Shown: positions 1 through 14,500 of the stretch, one piece after another
Numbering within the stretch: the stretch's first letter is position 1
Layout of the letters: every line of letters begins with the position of its first letter
From: Macrobrachium rosenbergii
Taxonomy: Eukaryota; Arthropoda; Malacostraca; Decapoda; Palaemonidae
Reading direction: 5' to 3'
DNA: 64,000 bases
NCBI RefSeq assembly: GCF_040412425.1
Contig: NC_089744.1
Span: 24,945,001-25,009,000 of the forward strand
The notes under the pieces: model-generated
Seen by the model: the letters and a program-made list of their open reading frames with translations, nothing else
Told to the model about the DNA's origin: nothing
The model's database searches: none
Program-made: the position numbers and the translations under genes

Positions 1-184
1 TCGATAAGAAGCAAAGTTCGATCGTGTGGACACAGCCTAAGTGCTTTAAAAATTCAGAGAGAGGAAGTGGAAGTATTATAAGAAAATATTCTACTAACAC
101 ACTAAATGCACCTACTTGGAAAAGTGTACATGTCAGTGCATTTACCTTAAAATTCCAAAAGTGAAAATAAAGTAATCCCGTAGG

Positions 185-530
185 GGGCTGGGGGGGCAGT
201 GCCGTCAGTGCACCTCATGCCGTACACTGTACACTGTACACTGTAGGCAGTACTTAAGTTTCATTGCAGCGTGCCTTCGGCCCCTAGCTGCAGCCACTTT
301 CGCTCCTTTTACTGTACCTCCTTTCACATTCTTTTTCTTCCATCTTGCTTTCCTCAACCCTCTCCTAACAATTGATTCATAGTGCTTTGAGGTTTTCCTC
401 CTGTTACACCTTTCAAAACTTTTACTGTCAATTTCCGTTTCAGCGCTGAATGATCTCGTATAGATCCCAGTGCTAGGCCTTCTGGCCAAAATCTTATATT
501 CCAGTCTTAAATTGAACTTGGGCATTCAAG
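185..530 (+). repeat. Dispersed SINE-like decapod repeat
   Basis: The stretch starts with GCCGTCAGTGCACCTCATG, holds three tandem copies of a short TACACTG motif, and ends with a block related to TGAATGATCTCGTATAGATC. Its start recurs near 3770, 5634 and 8763, and its end recurs near 13,025, so it is an interspersed family. The 106-codon minus-strand open frame across it has no recognisable domain and is probably a by-product of the repeat. I attribute it to decapods from general familiarity with the motif, not from a search. Confidence 0.6.
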
Positions 531-746
531 CGTTGATGAACCTTCTGGTTTCCTCAGAGAACTTGCTCATTTAAGATTGGTTTGTAAGAGAGGGTATTAT
601 ATTCTTCTCTCTCTTACTGAATTGGAATCTGGATCATTTTGAAATCTGTTTCTTACTGGGTCGTGGATCATTTGAATGCGAGATGTAAAATACAATAAGG
701 AACAAGAATGAGGTGCGGAATGCAACCAGACACAAGAATGAGTGTC

Positions 747-748
<2 letters not shown>

Positions 749-825
<77 letters not shown>

Positions 826-866
826 CTATTCCAAAGAGAGGGTGCTTGTCCTGATGTCACAAGGCC

Positions 867-917
<51 letters not shown>
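749..917. repeat. Compound (CT)n microsatellite with spacer
   Basis: Two (CT)n tracts (749-821 and 870-917) are separated by a 48-base spacer. The spacer resembles those between the (CT)n tracts at 1705-2049 (a ...CCAAAGAG...TGCTTG...CACAAGGCCAT pattern), so tract and spacer spread as one unit. Confidence 0.9.
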
Positions 918-918
<1 letters not shown>

Positions 919-1077
919 AGTTCCCTCATTTTTAACTTTACCTTTGCGCCTGACTGCTAATATTCCTCCAAGATTTTCTTTGCTGTGGAAATTTACAATT
1001 CTGTGAAATAACTTTACGACTTCTTCCACGTAAACACACTGCTTTGAATAGATGTAATCTAGATATTTGCAAGAAAA

Positions 1078-1469
1078 ACAAGTAAAAAATGAGCAGAAGT
1101 TTCTCCGGCGCAATCGAGTTTTCTGTACAGCCGCTACAGCGTATAATCACAGCCACCGAAAATAGATCTATCTTTCGGTGGTCTCGGCATAATGCTATAT
1201 GAGCCGCTGTCTGTGAAACTTTAACCACGGCCCGGTCGTGACCAATCCTATATCGTTGCCAGAAGCACGATCATGTCTAACTTTAACCTTCAAGAAAATC
1301 AAAACTACTGAGGCTACAGGGTTGCAACTTGGTATGTTTGATGACTGGAGGGTAGATGATCAACATACCAATTTGCAGCCCTCTAGTCTCAGTAGTTTTT
1401 AAGGCCTGAGGGCGGACGGACAGACGAAAAAGCCGGCACAATAGTTTTATTTTACAGAAAGCTAAAAAC
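1078..1469 (-). repeat. Dispersed repeat family A, copy 1
   Basis: About 390 bases shared with copies near 9365-9783, 15,618-16,267, 18,164-18,233 (fragment) and 18,748-19,157. One end carries a small hairpin (CGAAGTTTCTTCGGCGC in better copies); the other ends in GCCGGCACAATAGTTTT followed by an AAAACTAAAAA-like tail. Both ends share an inverted AGTTTTCTGTA motif, hinting at a non-autonomous DNA element. No coding capacity is seen. Strand is arbitrary, with copies 2 and 3 taken as plus. Confidence 0.7.
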
Positions 1470-1702
1470 TCTTAAATCATTTCTGTGTCGACTCGATGTC
1501 TCACAATCACAGGAATTAAACCTCCGCCGTAATGAGATCTCATTACGACGCCCAAATAGATTATTTAACGCTGTCTAAATTCGAGACCCATCGAGTGGCC
1601 GGATTTTCCCCAAGATTTGGCAGTTCTTGTTAGACGCCGAGGCAAGGGCCTTCGATACCTTTAGGTTCGTTGGGTGATACGATTTGCTAAGGAGCCACCA
1701 TG

Positions 1703-1704
<2 letters not shown>

Positions 1705-1755
<51 letters not shown>

Positions 1756-1796
1756 TGTACTGTTCCAAAGAGCGAGTGCTTGAGCTGTCACAAGGC

Positions 1797-1855
<59 letters not shown>

Positions 1856-1877
1856 TGTGCCATTCCGAAGAGCGAAT

Positions 1878-1952
<75 letters not shown>

Positions 1953-1992
1953 GTGCCATTCCGAAGAGCGAATGCTTGAGCTGTCGCAAGGC

Positions 1993-2049
<57 letters not shown>
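1705..2049. repeat. (CT)n array with conserved ~45-bp spacers
   Basis: Four (CT)n tracts (about 1705-1753, 1801-1853, 1879-1952, 1996-2049) alternate with spacers of the pattern GTGCCATTCCGAAGAGCGAA, then TGCTTGAGCTGTCGCAAGGC. The spacers are full or 5'-truncated copies of one sequence, also seen at 822-869. Open frames here only encode Leu-Ser or Arg-Glu dipeptide runs. Confidence 0.9.
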
Positions 2050-2051
<2 letters not shown>

Positions 2052-2658
2052 GAAAGCGAAGCACCCGCTCGTCTGAGCATTGCTTGTATTCAAGATTAAT
2101 CGTATATACATACCTTTAAAGGCGCCCTTGCACCGGAAATTGAATACAACCAGTAAACATATAAAAAAAATTTAAAAATATAATTATTAACAAAATAACT
2201 TATATCTTTGATCTGATGACCTGATAACTTATATCTTTGATCTGATGACCTGATAACTTATATCTTTGATCTGATGACCTGATAAAATCAGGTAATACAC
2301 AAAAGTTGTAAAACTTCTTTCAGTCTTACAACATTTAAGTTACATAAAGCTAAAATTTTCCCTACGGGCAATAATTTCTTTTAATATTAATATTTCCCAA
2401 ATCTCTTCAGGTCATTAATCAGTATAATTTCCTTTTAACTTCATTTTTGCCCTGTACGCAAAAGGTATATAAGCATGACTTGATTTTGAAAATGTTTTGT
2501 GCGTAAAGGTAGAAAATGATCATCTCAGTTTATTTCGATAAGTGATATTGAGCCCTTGCAAGTTTTTGAAAAATCGAGAATTTTAAAAAAATCAAGAATA
2601 GACCGCTTGTTTCTCCCTAAATACAGAACTTTTAATGAAATAGGTTGGATCATTTCCT

Positions 2659-2694
<36 letters not shown>

Positions 2695-2807
2695 TGAAAA
2701 TGGATCGTACTCCGGAACATCATCAAGAGTAGAGCGTTTGTTGCTTTTTGAATACAGAACTGTCAGTGAAATAGCTTGGATCATTTCCTAAAGAGAGAGA
2801 GAGAGAC

Positions 2808-2864
<57 letters not shown>

Positions 2865-3240
2865 GGAAGGAGTGAAGATGGAGTATTCCCGATGCCTCAA
2901 GAGAATATGTCTTGAATTTTTAAGCTCGCGTCAGGATTAGCCAATCAACTGGGAGCAACAATACCTTGCTTTATGTTTCAGTGCCAAGAGATATATTGCA
3001 TTAACAGAACCAAGGTCTTTAATACAACTACTTTAAGCTTTTTAGAGGCTGGTGGAGGTTTGATGGTGATACAGTGAGTCGTGCGTTCATGTTACAATAA
3101 TAATAATAATAAATAATAATAATACTTCAAATATTGTTATTGTTTTTACATAGAGTGATTTATTACAATAATTTCTGTGAGTAATGGACCAAGCTTGATG
3201 ACTGATTTTTGTAATTTGATTGACATTTGATTGGCAATGC

Positions 3241-3320
<80 letters not shown>

Positions 3321-3472
3321 GTATATGTATATATATATACTGTATATATATGTGTGTGTATGTATATATAAATTATATAAATTATATATATACATATATA
3401 TAAATACATGTATATATGTATATATAATTTATATAAATATATACATATACATATGTACATATATATAAGTAC

Positions 3473-3555
<83 letters not shown>

Positions 3556-3929
3556 ATAAATACATATACATATATATACATGTATACATATATATAAATT
3601 TGCTAATATTCTCTGTCTTCTACCATCCCCCATAAGTAAGACCGCTCTTGTTACAATCATGTTTCTCGTTGTGTACCACACAATATCATTTTTTTACCCG
3701 CAGTTTTCTCTGTTTTCTAAATCTAAATCCTGAAACAAATTTATACTCATTCTTCAGCTCTTGTAGAGGAGTACTGCCGTCAGTGCAACTCATGTGGTGC
3801 ACTGTAGGCATTACTAAAGGGTGTTTACACATACGTTTCAGCCTTTCACTTCACCTCCTTTCTGCAATCTTGCTGTCCAACTTCTCTGACTATTACTTCT
3901 TTATGCAATTGAGATTAATCGGGAAGAGA

Positions 3930-4003
<74 letters not shown>
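2050..4003 (+). repeat. 1.9-kb tandem unit, copy A
   Basis: First of three head-to-tail copies of a ~1.9-kb unit. In order: a GGGAAAGCGAAGC start after a (CT)n tract, AT-rich unique sequence, two (GA)n tracts, a conserved block with GGCTGGTGGAGGTTTGATGG, (AAT)n, two long (AT)n tracts with TATATGTGTGTGTATG between them, a block from TTTGCTAATATTCTCT, a fragment of the SINE-like repeat (GCCGTCAGTGCAACTC), and a closing (CT)n tract. No coding region is supported; the open frames are microsatellite translations. Confidence 0.85.
2196..2282 (+). repeat. 29-bp minisatellite, 3 copies
   Basis: Three perfect tandem copies with starts at 2196, 2225 and 2254 (unit begins TAACTTATATCTTTGATCTG). Copies B and C of the larger unit have a single copy (near 4150 and 6017), so the expansion is private to copy A. 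Confidence 0.92.
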
Positions 4004-4004
<1 letters not shown>

Positions 4005-4551
4005 GGGAAAGCGAAGCGCCCGCTCGTCTGAGTATTGCTTGCATTCAAGATTAATCGTATATACATACCTTTAAAGGCGTCCTTGCACCGGAAATTGAAT
4101 ACAACTAGTAAACATATAAAAAAATATAAAAATATAATTATTAATAAAATAACTTATATCTTTGATCTGATGACCTGATAAAATCAGGTAATACACAAAA
4201 GTTCTAAAACTTCTTTCAGTCTTACAAAATTTAAGTTACATAAAGTTAAAATTTCCCTACGGGCAATAATTTATTTTAACATTAATATTTTCCAAATCTC
4301 TCCAGGTCATTAATCAGTATAATTTCCGTTTAACTTCATTTTTGCCCTGTACGCAAAAGGTATATAACCATGACTTGATTCTGAAAATGTTTTGTGCGTA
4401 AAAGTAGAAAATGATTATCTCAGTTTATTTCGATAAATGATATTGAGCCCTTGCAAGTTTTTGAAAATTCGAGAATTTAAAAAAATTAAAATAGAACGCT
4501 TGTTTCTCCCTAAATACAGAACTGTTAATGAAATAGGTTGGATCATTTCCT

Positions 4552-4601
<50 letters not shown>

Positions 4602-5117
4602 AATGGATCGTACTCCGGAACATCATCAAGAGTAGAGCGTTTGTTGCTTTTTGAACACAGAACTGTCAGTGAAATAGCTTGGATCATTTCCTAAAGAGAG
4701 AGAGAGATAGAGAGAGAGACAGAGAGAGAGAGACCTGGGAAGGAGTGAAGATGGAGTATTCCCGATGCCTCAAGAGAATATGTCTTGAATTTTTAAGCTC
4801 GCGTCAGGATTAGCCAATCAACTGGGAGCAACAATACCTTGCTTTATGTTTCAGTGCCAAGAGATATATTGCATTAACAGAACCAAGGTCTTTAATACAA
4901 CTACTTTAAGCTTTTTAGAGGCTGGTGGAGGTTTGATGGTGATACAGTGAGTCGTGCGTTCATGTTACAATAATAATAATAATAAATAATAATAATAATA
5001 CTTCAAATATTGTTATTGTTTTTACATAGAGTGATTTATTACAATAATTTCTGTGAGTAATGGACCAAGCTTGATGACTGATTTTTTGTAATTTGATTGA
5101 CATTTGATTGGCAATGC

Positions 5118-5197
<80 letters not shown>

Positions 5198-5349
5198 GTA
5201 TATGTATATATATATACTGTATATATATGTGTGTGTATGTATATATAAATTATATAAATTATATATATACATATATATAAATACATGTATATATGTATAT
5301 ATAATTTATATAAATATATACATATACATATGTACATATATATAAGTAC

Positions 5350-5420
<71 letters not shown>

Positions 5421-5789
5421 ATAAATACATATACATATATATACATGTATACATATATATAAATTTGCTAATATTCTCTGTCTTCTACCATCCCCCATAA
5501 GTAAGACCGCTCTTGTTACAATCATGTTTCTCGTTGTGTACCACACAATATCATTTTTTTACCCGCAGTTTTCTCTGTTTTCTAAATCTAAACAAACAAA
5601 TTTATACTCATTCTTCAGCTCTTGTAGAGGAGTACTGCCGTCAGTGCAACTCATGTGGTGCACTGTAGGCATTACTAAAGGGTGTTTACACATACGTTTC
5701 AGCCTTTCACTTCACCTCCTTTCTGCAATCTTGCTGTCCAACTTCTCTGACTATTACTTCTTTATGCAATTGAGATTAATCGGAAGAGA

Positions 5790-5869
<80 letters not shown>
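4004..5869 (+). repeat. 1.9-kb tandem unit, copy B
   Basis: Second copy, nearly identical to copy A over unique parts and in the same order: two (GA)n, (AAT)n, two (AT)n, SINE-like fragment, (CT)n. It differs from A mainly in tract lengths and in the single 29-bp unit. It resembles copy C more closely than copy A in the first kilobase (for example GTCCTTGCACCGG shared by B and C). No gene. Confidence 0.85.
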
Positions 5870-8190
<2,321 letters not shown>

Positions 8191-8192
8191 AC

Positions 8193-8268
<76 letters not shown>

Positions 8269-8918
8269 TGTATATATATGTGTGTGTATGTGTATGTGTA
8301 TATATAAATTATATATATACATATATATAAATACATGTATATATTTAATATATATAAATATATATATATACATATATATATGTGTGTATGTATATAATTT
8401 ATATCTGTATAAATTGTATATCTACTTATATATAAAAACATCTATGTGTATATATATAATTTATATAAATATATATATATAAATACATGTATATATATAA
8501 TTTATATAAATATATACTCGTATATACATATACAGTATATACATAATTTATATAAATATATATATACATATACAGTATATACATATATATAAATTTGCTA
8601 ATATTCTCTCTCTTCTACCATCCCCATAAGTAAGACCGCTCTTGTTAGTCATGTTTCTCGTTGTGTACCACACAATATCATTTTTTTACCTGCAGTTTTC
8701 TCTTGTTTTCTAAATCTCCTGAAACAAATTTATACTCATTCTTCAGCTCTTGCAGAGGAGTACTGCCGTCAGTGCAACTCATGTGGTGCACTGTAGAGAT
8801 TACTAAAGGGTGTTTCCACTTACGTTTCAGCCTTTCACTTCACCTCCTTTCTGCAACCTTGCTGTCCAACTTCTCTGACTATTACTTCTTTGTGCAATTG
8901 AGATTAATCGGGAAGAGA

Positions 8919-8966
<48 letters not shown>
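8191..8966 (+). repeat. 1.9-kb tandem unit, copy C, second part
   Basis: Resumes the unit after the insert: (AT)n, TATATATGTGTGTGTATG, AT-rich blocks, the TTTGCTAATATTCTCT block, the GCCGTCAGTGCAACTC SINE-like fragment, and a closing (CT)n at about 8922-8966. More diverged from A and B than the first part is. Confidence 0.8.
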
Positions 8967-8969
<3 letters not shown>

Positions 8970-9364
8970 CGAAACGAATTCAACGCGGAGATAAAACTTT
9001 AGGAGACTGATTGCATCCCTGCTTGCTATTGTGGCCCTCGTCCTCCTCCTCCTCCTCCTCCTCCTCCTCCTCCTCCCTCCTCCTCCTCCTCCTCCTCCTC
9101 CTCCTCCTCCTCCTCCTTCCCTTTGAAACCTATGTATCTCCTCCCCGCCCCCATTTCCTCTCCCAGATTTGTTTCCGACTTCCTCCTCTGCCTCATCCTC
9201 CTACCTCAATCCAGCCTCCCACTCCTCGCTTTTCTCCCTCCCCTTCTCCCTCACCCCCTCCTACTCCCCCCTGATCGTAATTCCAGGTCCTTTTCTCGAC
9301 GCCCAACTAGAATCAGAATCCGACTTCAGAAAAAGGTGGAATAGAACCAGTTGCCCCTCTTTTC
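8967..9364 (-). repeat. (CCT)n and pyrimidine-rich dispersed repeat
   Basis: Begins with a block containing GATTGCATCCCTGCTTGCTA, followed by (CCT)n at 9044-9117 and a long C/T-rich run to about 9290, then GATCGTAATTC and a block with AATCAGAATCCGACTTCAG. The same order is found inverted at 16,290-16,660, so it is a dispersed repeat. Frames rich in Pro, Leu or Ser here are by-products. Confidence 0.7.
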
Positions 9365-9783
9365 TTAGTTTTCTGTAAAAGAAAACTATTGTGCCGGCTT
9401 TGTCTGTCCGTCCCCACTTTATTCTGTCCGCACTTTTATCTGTCCGCACTTTTTCTGTCCGCCCTCAGATCGTAAAAACTACTAAGGCTAGAGGGCTGAA
9501 AATTGGCATGTTGATCATTCGCCCTCCAATCATCAAACACACCAAATTGCAGCCCTCTAGCCTCCTCACTAGTTTTTATTTTATGTAAAGTTAAAGTTAG
9601 CCATAATCGTGCTTCTGGCAACGATATAGGCCAGCCCACCACCAGGCTGTGGTTAAAGTTTCATGAGCCGCGGCTCATTCAGCATTATACCGAGACACCG
9701 AAAGATAGATCTATTTTCGGTGGCCTTGATTATACGCTGTACAGAAAACTCGACTGCGCCGAAGAAACTTCGAATTTTACTCT
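9365..9783 (+). repeat. Dispersed repeat family A, copy 2
   Basis: Inverted relative to copy 1. Starts TTAGTTTTCTGTAAAAGAAA and ends in the CGAAGAAACTTCG hairpin. CTGTCCGCACTTT-type segments are locally duplicated near 9415-9460. Confidence 0.7.
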
Positions 9784-9998
9784 TCATAGATAATTTGTAG
9801 CACTGGAATCATTCCTTTGCACTCGTTTCGTGAAGCAAAATGGTGGTTTTATATTAAATTCGCTAATTTTATTTATTTAATTTTTTATTATTACGGAGAC
9901 TTCTTGGGCTCCCTCATACCTAGATAATGAATTGTTAAATGTTATTCGTATTAGATGCGTACATATACTGTATATATGTATATGTGCATATGTATATA

Positions 9999-10325
<327 letters not shown>

Positions 10326-10565
10326 AACCCTCAGATTCCCTTTTCTATTCATAGTCGACAGGAGAGTGTAGGAGGTTCCCTCTGAAGAGAATACATTTCT
10401 CTCTCTCATTCGGTAGCGAGAGATCTGAATGGATGAGTATCGCTCGGATTTGTTCTATAGCACATTCTATAGAACACCCATAGGCGCGTGACGGATCTAT
10501 GAATCGATAGATCTGCGCAAACGGCGCGAAAAGAACCACTGAAACGTGTGAAAAACTCACTGTAG

Positions 10566-10926
10566 CAGTGGTTAACTTTTTCATTACCACGCCCCCTCCA
10601 AGAGTTGGTCCTTCCCTCCGCGCCCCCCTTGCATCTATGGGTAAAATTCCCTCCAAGATTTAAAGGAAAATAAAAAAAGGAGAAAGAGAAGGAGTTTCGA
10701 GGGATAGGGAGGGAGGTGAATAATTACAAAACATGGTAAGCCCAACGAGTCTAACCAGAGTAGTAAACTATAGGAAACTAACGTTTGCATTTTTCATAAA
10801 CTTCTGTATGTTAGTTCCTGATTGTCGTTAAGAGAAGAGATATTGTAATAAGTCAATTTTTTATTTTTCCCTAGGGCTCGCGCCTCCCCTGGAAATTGCT
10901 GACGCCTCCCAGGTTGAGAACCACTG
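10566..10926 (-). mobile_element. hAT-type MITE, left-arm copy
   Basis: Terminal inverted repeats CAGTGGTTAACTTTTTCATT and (reverse complement of the right end) CAGTGGTTCTCAACCTGGG match the CAGTGGTTCT...-type ends of hAT/Charlie elements. At 361 bases and without coding it is non-autonomous. A clean 8-bp target-site duplication is not visible, as the flanks are part of the larger palindrome. Confidence 0.7.
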
Positions 10927-11423
10927 CGCTACAGAATGGGATTTTTCTTGACAGAACCGACGTCAAAAGTATCTGTCAATTGATAAGGTTTCTTGGCAAG
11001 GATTTAGGTATATACAGAGACAAAATACTCTATCCTCTGTTGACTGTACGCTTTCGATAACTGTCTATCTGATTTCTGCAAGCACAACAACCTCATTTAA
11101 GGCTTTGCAAAGGAGTAAGAACCTAGATAATACCACCCAGTTGAAGACATCGTCACTGGGAGACCAGCTAACATTCATGCCTGTACAGTACACAAGCAAC
11201 GCGTGGCTCTTACTGCTTTGCAAAGCCTTAAATGAGGTTCTTGTGCTTGCAGGAGTCAGATAGATAGTTATAGAAAGTGTAGAGTGGACAGAGAATAAAG
11301 TATTTTGTCTCTCTATATACCTAAATAAGTCCCAGGCAAGAAACCTTATCAATTGACAGTGTAAGACATCGGTACTGTCAAGTAAAACTCCACCCTGTAT
11401 AATGAGAGCCTTTTCCTATAATG

Positions 11424-11803
11424 CAGTGGTTCTCAGCCCCGGGGGGTTTCAGCAATTTCCAGCGGGGGGGCGCGAGCCATAGGGAAAAATTAAAAATTCT
11501 CTTATTATATTATTTATTCTCTTAACAAGAGTGAAGAACTAATATTCAGTTTATGAAAGATTGCAAAAGTCTCGCCTTATAACGTAAGTTTCCTATATTC
11601 TACTACTCGTTAGACTCGTTGGGCTTTCCATGTTTTGTAATTATTTACCTCCCTCCCTATCCCTCGAAACCCCTTCGCTTTCTCCTTTTTATTCATTTTC
11701 CTTTAAATCTTGGGGAGAATTTTACTCACATATGCAAGGGGGACGTGGAGAGAAGGACCAACTCTTAGAGGGGGCGTGGTAATGAAAAGGTTAAGAACCA
11801 CTG
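11424..11803 (+). mobile_element. hAT-type MITE, right-arm copy
   Basis: Inverted partner of the MITE at 10,566-10,926. Starts CAGTGGTTCTCAGCCCCGGG and ends GGTTAAGAACCACTG. The interior has a G-run next to the left end and the same CAGCAATTTCCAG block as its partner. No 8-bp target-site duplication could be confirmed (left flank CTATAATG, right flank CAATGGTG). Confidence 0.7.
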
Positions 11804-12049
11804 CAATGGTGAGTCTTTTCACACGTTTCAGTGGTTCTTTTCGCGCCGTTTGTGCAGATATATCGACTCTAACATGCGTCACGCGTCTATGGGTGTTCTA
11901 CATGCTATAGAACAAATCCGTGCGATGCTCGCCCATTCAGATCTCTCGCTACCGAATGAGAGAGAGAAATGTATTCTCTTTAGAGGGAACCTCCTACACT
12001 CTCCTCTCGATTATGAATAGAAAAGGGAATCTGAAGATTTTAGGAAGGA

Positions 12050-12067
12050 GCAAGAAGAAGAAGAAGA

Positions 12068-12118
<51 letters not shown>

Positions 12119-12136
12119 GGAAAGATTCAGACTTCA

Positions 12137-12172
<36 letters not shown>

Positions 12173-12294
12173 CGAAAAGACTCAGACTTCATGAAGAGAG
12201 AGAGAGAGAGAGAGGGAGAGAGGTTCGCCACTACGTAATGTCAAAAGTATTATGAGAGAGAACCGGAAAAAAATTCAGATTTCAGGAAGGAAGA

Positions 12295-12348
<54 letters not shown>

Positions 12349-12349
12349 A
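12050..12349. repeat. (AAG)n/(GA)n array with conserved spacer
   Basis: (AAG)n is followed by four (GA)n tracts. They are separated by spacers containing GGAAAGATTCAGACTTCAGG or close variants (near 12,119, 12,173 and 12,265). This is the same tract-plus-spacer architecture as the (CT)n array at 1705-2049, with a different spacer. Confidence 0.85.
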
Positions 12350-12409
12350 AGCCAGCCGTCCCAAGATGTTTACGGTCAATTCACACATGTGGACGGGTAG
12401 GTGGAGTAA

Positions 12410-12600
12410 GGGCAAGAAGAAGAAGAAGAAGACGAAGAAGAAGAAGAAGGCTAGAAGGCTCCCCGCTCGCTTCACTGGGTTTTTGATAGTTCTTGTCAGG
12501 AGGGGGGGAGGGGGCTAGGGCAGAAGTGAGAGTGGAGAAAGGGAGGGGGAAAGAGAGGTGGGGGAGACAGAGGAATGGTAAGAGGAAGTGATACAGAATG
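12410..12600. repeat. Purine-rich (AAG)n and G-rich stretch
   Basis: (AAG)n-like at 12,414-12,450, then a G-rich purine run from about 12,500 with blocks of four to seven G. It resembles the purine run at 16,408-16,555. No gene. Confidence 0.7.
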
Positions 12601-13014
12601 AGCTGAAGTAAAATGTTAGAAAGAAATAAATGGAAAGATTGAAGACTTATACAGTTTCGAAAACGCAAAAAGGTGGAAGATGGGATTTTTCAAGTGTTGG
12701 AAAGGTATCCTTAAGGGCGTTGATATCTTATTTATTTCAACATTTTTAAACTGCCACGTGCCATCCACTTACATACACACACATGTGTGTGTATGTATAT
12801 ATATACATATACTGTATATATTGATATATATGTATATATATTATAATATATATTTATATCTAGACACATACACATATATAAACCACTTGCTGACATACAC
12901 ACAAATAGACACACACACACACACACACAATAACATATAACAGATATTTTAATAAAGTAAAATAAAGCAACTATTTATTACTATCCGAGGCAACAGTCAG
13001 ATTAATTTAAGCCA
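12601..13014. other. No gene seen; short AT/CA microsatellites
   Basis: Contains imperfect (CA)n/(TG)n and (TA)n at about 12,770-12,930. The 86-codon plus-strand frame is mostly microsatellite translation. Confidence 0.6.
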
Positions 13015-13090
13015 AACGTGATTCGCTGAATGACCTCATAGGTCCCAGTGCTTGGCCTTTGGCCTAAATTCTATATTCAGTTCAATTCAG
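13015..13090 (+). repeat. Fragment of SINE-like decapod repeat
   Basis: Contains GCTGAATGACCTCATAGGTC followed by CCAGTGCTTGGCCTTTGGCC and a TTCAATTCAGTTCA tail. It matches the last ~70 bases of the repeat at 185-530. The GNNTTCA-type simple tail looks retroposon-like. Confidence 0.65.
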
Positions 13091-13765
13091 TTCATATCTC
13101 ATCCACTCTCTACACCTTTGGCTAAGTTGCATTCGTGTGTATGTTTTGAAAATTTCATCTGTGATAATTATTATCACTTTTGATAGCACTTCATTCATCA
13201 AAAATAGATTTTTTTATTTTTTATGTTACCCGCATACATAATTAAACAGACAGTGGGGGAGTGATATATAAACACGAATCAGTTGCAAAGTATCAAATAT
13301 GAACCACTTCTCTGTCTGTCTACGTTTTGTATTGCTGGGAAATTCAGATCTTTTGAAAACTCCATACGTCAATAGTCAGAAATTAGGTGTTTTATAAGTT
13401 GTTTCTCGTCACGTACAAGAACATTTTACCCTATTTGTTGTCACTCTGTTCCTCTCCATTTCTCGTCTTTGTCAGCATTTCTAAGAGCAACTGAGGCGTT
13501 CAGCTTATAACTCAAAAAAAATGTTTGAGTTACAAGCCATCAAAGTTTTGGAAATTCAACCTGGTATAATTTCTTTATTTTTCAAGATACAAAGTTGAAT
13601 TTTGTATGAGATGAAATATTTGCGATCAGGGATAGAATAGTATGCATAAAAAAATTATAGTTCAACCCCGCCCCCTTTAAACACTGTATAGATTTTTGGG
13701 CCATTTTCTGTGAAGTCGAAATTGCGTGATTGACCAAAGTATAAAGCAATGTTGCATAATTCAGC
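13091..13765. other. Unique AT-rich sequence, nothing recognised
   Basis: No TE domain, repeat match or credible coding region found. A small inverted motif (AACTCAAAAA near 13,510 with TTTGAGTT near 13,523) is the only structure seen. Confidence 0.5.
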
Positions 13766-13805
13766 CTCTCTCTCTCTCTCTCTCTCTCTCTCATTGAACA
13801 GCTTT

Positions 13806-13845
<40 letters not shown>

Positions 13846-13888
13846 ATTGAACAGTTTTGCTCTCTTTCTCTTTCTCTGATTAAACAGG

Positions 13889-13953
<65 letters not shown>
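13766..13953. repeat. (CT)n array with GATTGAACAGTTTTGCT spacers
   Basis: Three (CT)n tracts (about 13,766-13,793, 13,810-13,841, 13,896-13,953) are separated by spacers based on TGATTGAACAGTTTTGCTTT. This is a third, independent example in the window of a pyrimidine or purine tract alternating with one conserved spacer. Confidence 0.85.
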
Positions 13954-13957
<4 letters not shown>

Positions 13958-14313
13958 TGCAGTTCAGATCACTGGGTTACGCAGATATTGGCAGACTGTC
14001 AAAATGAAAATTCTCCTTCGCAGGGCCCCAGACGATGTTATTGGCACTGTTTGCACTGGAGATGAACGGATGCCTTTGTGTACTAAAGGGTTAGAGTCCC
14101 CCCACTGGCAATATTAGACCATTTCCCCCGAGGCTTAATCTTAGCTGTCAACTTCGATACAAAGACTCTGTAGAACGACTGTCTTTTGTTCTGATGTCAG
14201 TTCTGTCGGAGTCTCGTCGACTGATTGATTGATTGAGTGTCGGGACTGGAGTCACGAATTGGATGGTTCCAAAAGGCTGGAACGCGCAATTATGGAGTGT
14301 ATGAGTAAGCGGT
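13954..14313. other. Unique sequence, nothing recognised
   Basis: No repeat or coding match was found. A short (GATT)n near 14,221-14,237 is the only feature. Confidence 0.5.
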
Positions 14314-14314
14314 G

Positions 14315-14373
<59 letters not shown>

Positions 14374-14500
14374 CAAAATGAGTCCTGTTCATAGGAGCAA
14401 GCCCACCACAGGAGCCACTGATTTGAAATCCAAACCTCCAATGAATTTGGTGTTCATTTGAAAGAACAGAAGATAATGGGAAATACAGAAAGAAGAGATC
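14314..14500 (-). repeat. (ATT)n plus dispersed repeat family B
   Basis: (ATT)n at 14,315-14,371 is followed by a block with ATGAGTCCTGTTCATAGGAG and GCAAGCCCACCACAGGAGCC. The same block next to (ATT)n or (AAT)n recurs near 14,788, 18,030 and three times in 20,000-20,410. Confidence 0.75.

Noticed and set aside
205..525. 106-codon basic minus-strand frame as a possible small gene
   Set aside because: It lies wholly within a dispersed repeat whose other copies (near 3770, 5634, 8763, 13,025) do not keep the frame.
713..960. Open frames rich in Leu-Ser or Arg-Glu over (CT)n tracts
   Set aside because: They are translations of dinucleotide repeats in several frames; the same holds for Tyr-Ile frames over (AT)n and Asn, Tyr or Ile runs over (AAT)n throughout the window.
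9011..9378. Pro/Leu/Ser-rich frames as a secreted low-complexity protein
   Set aside because: They are by-products of (CCT)n and the pyrimidine run; all three frames are open for the same reason.
10566..10926. 8-bp hAT target-site duplication around the MITEs
   Set aside because: The flanks (CACTGTAG / CGCTACAG and CTATAATG / CAATGGTG) do not match as direct repeats; the first pair is closer to an inverted repeat that belongs to the larger fold-back.
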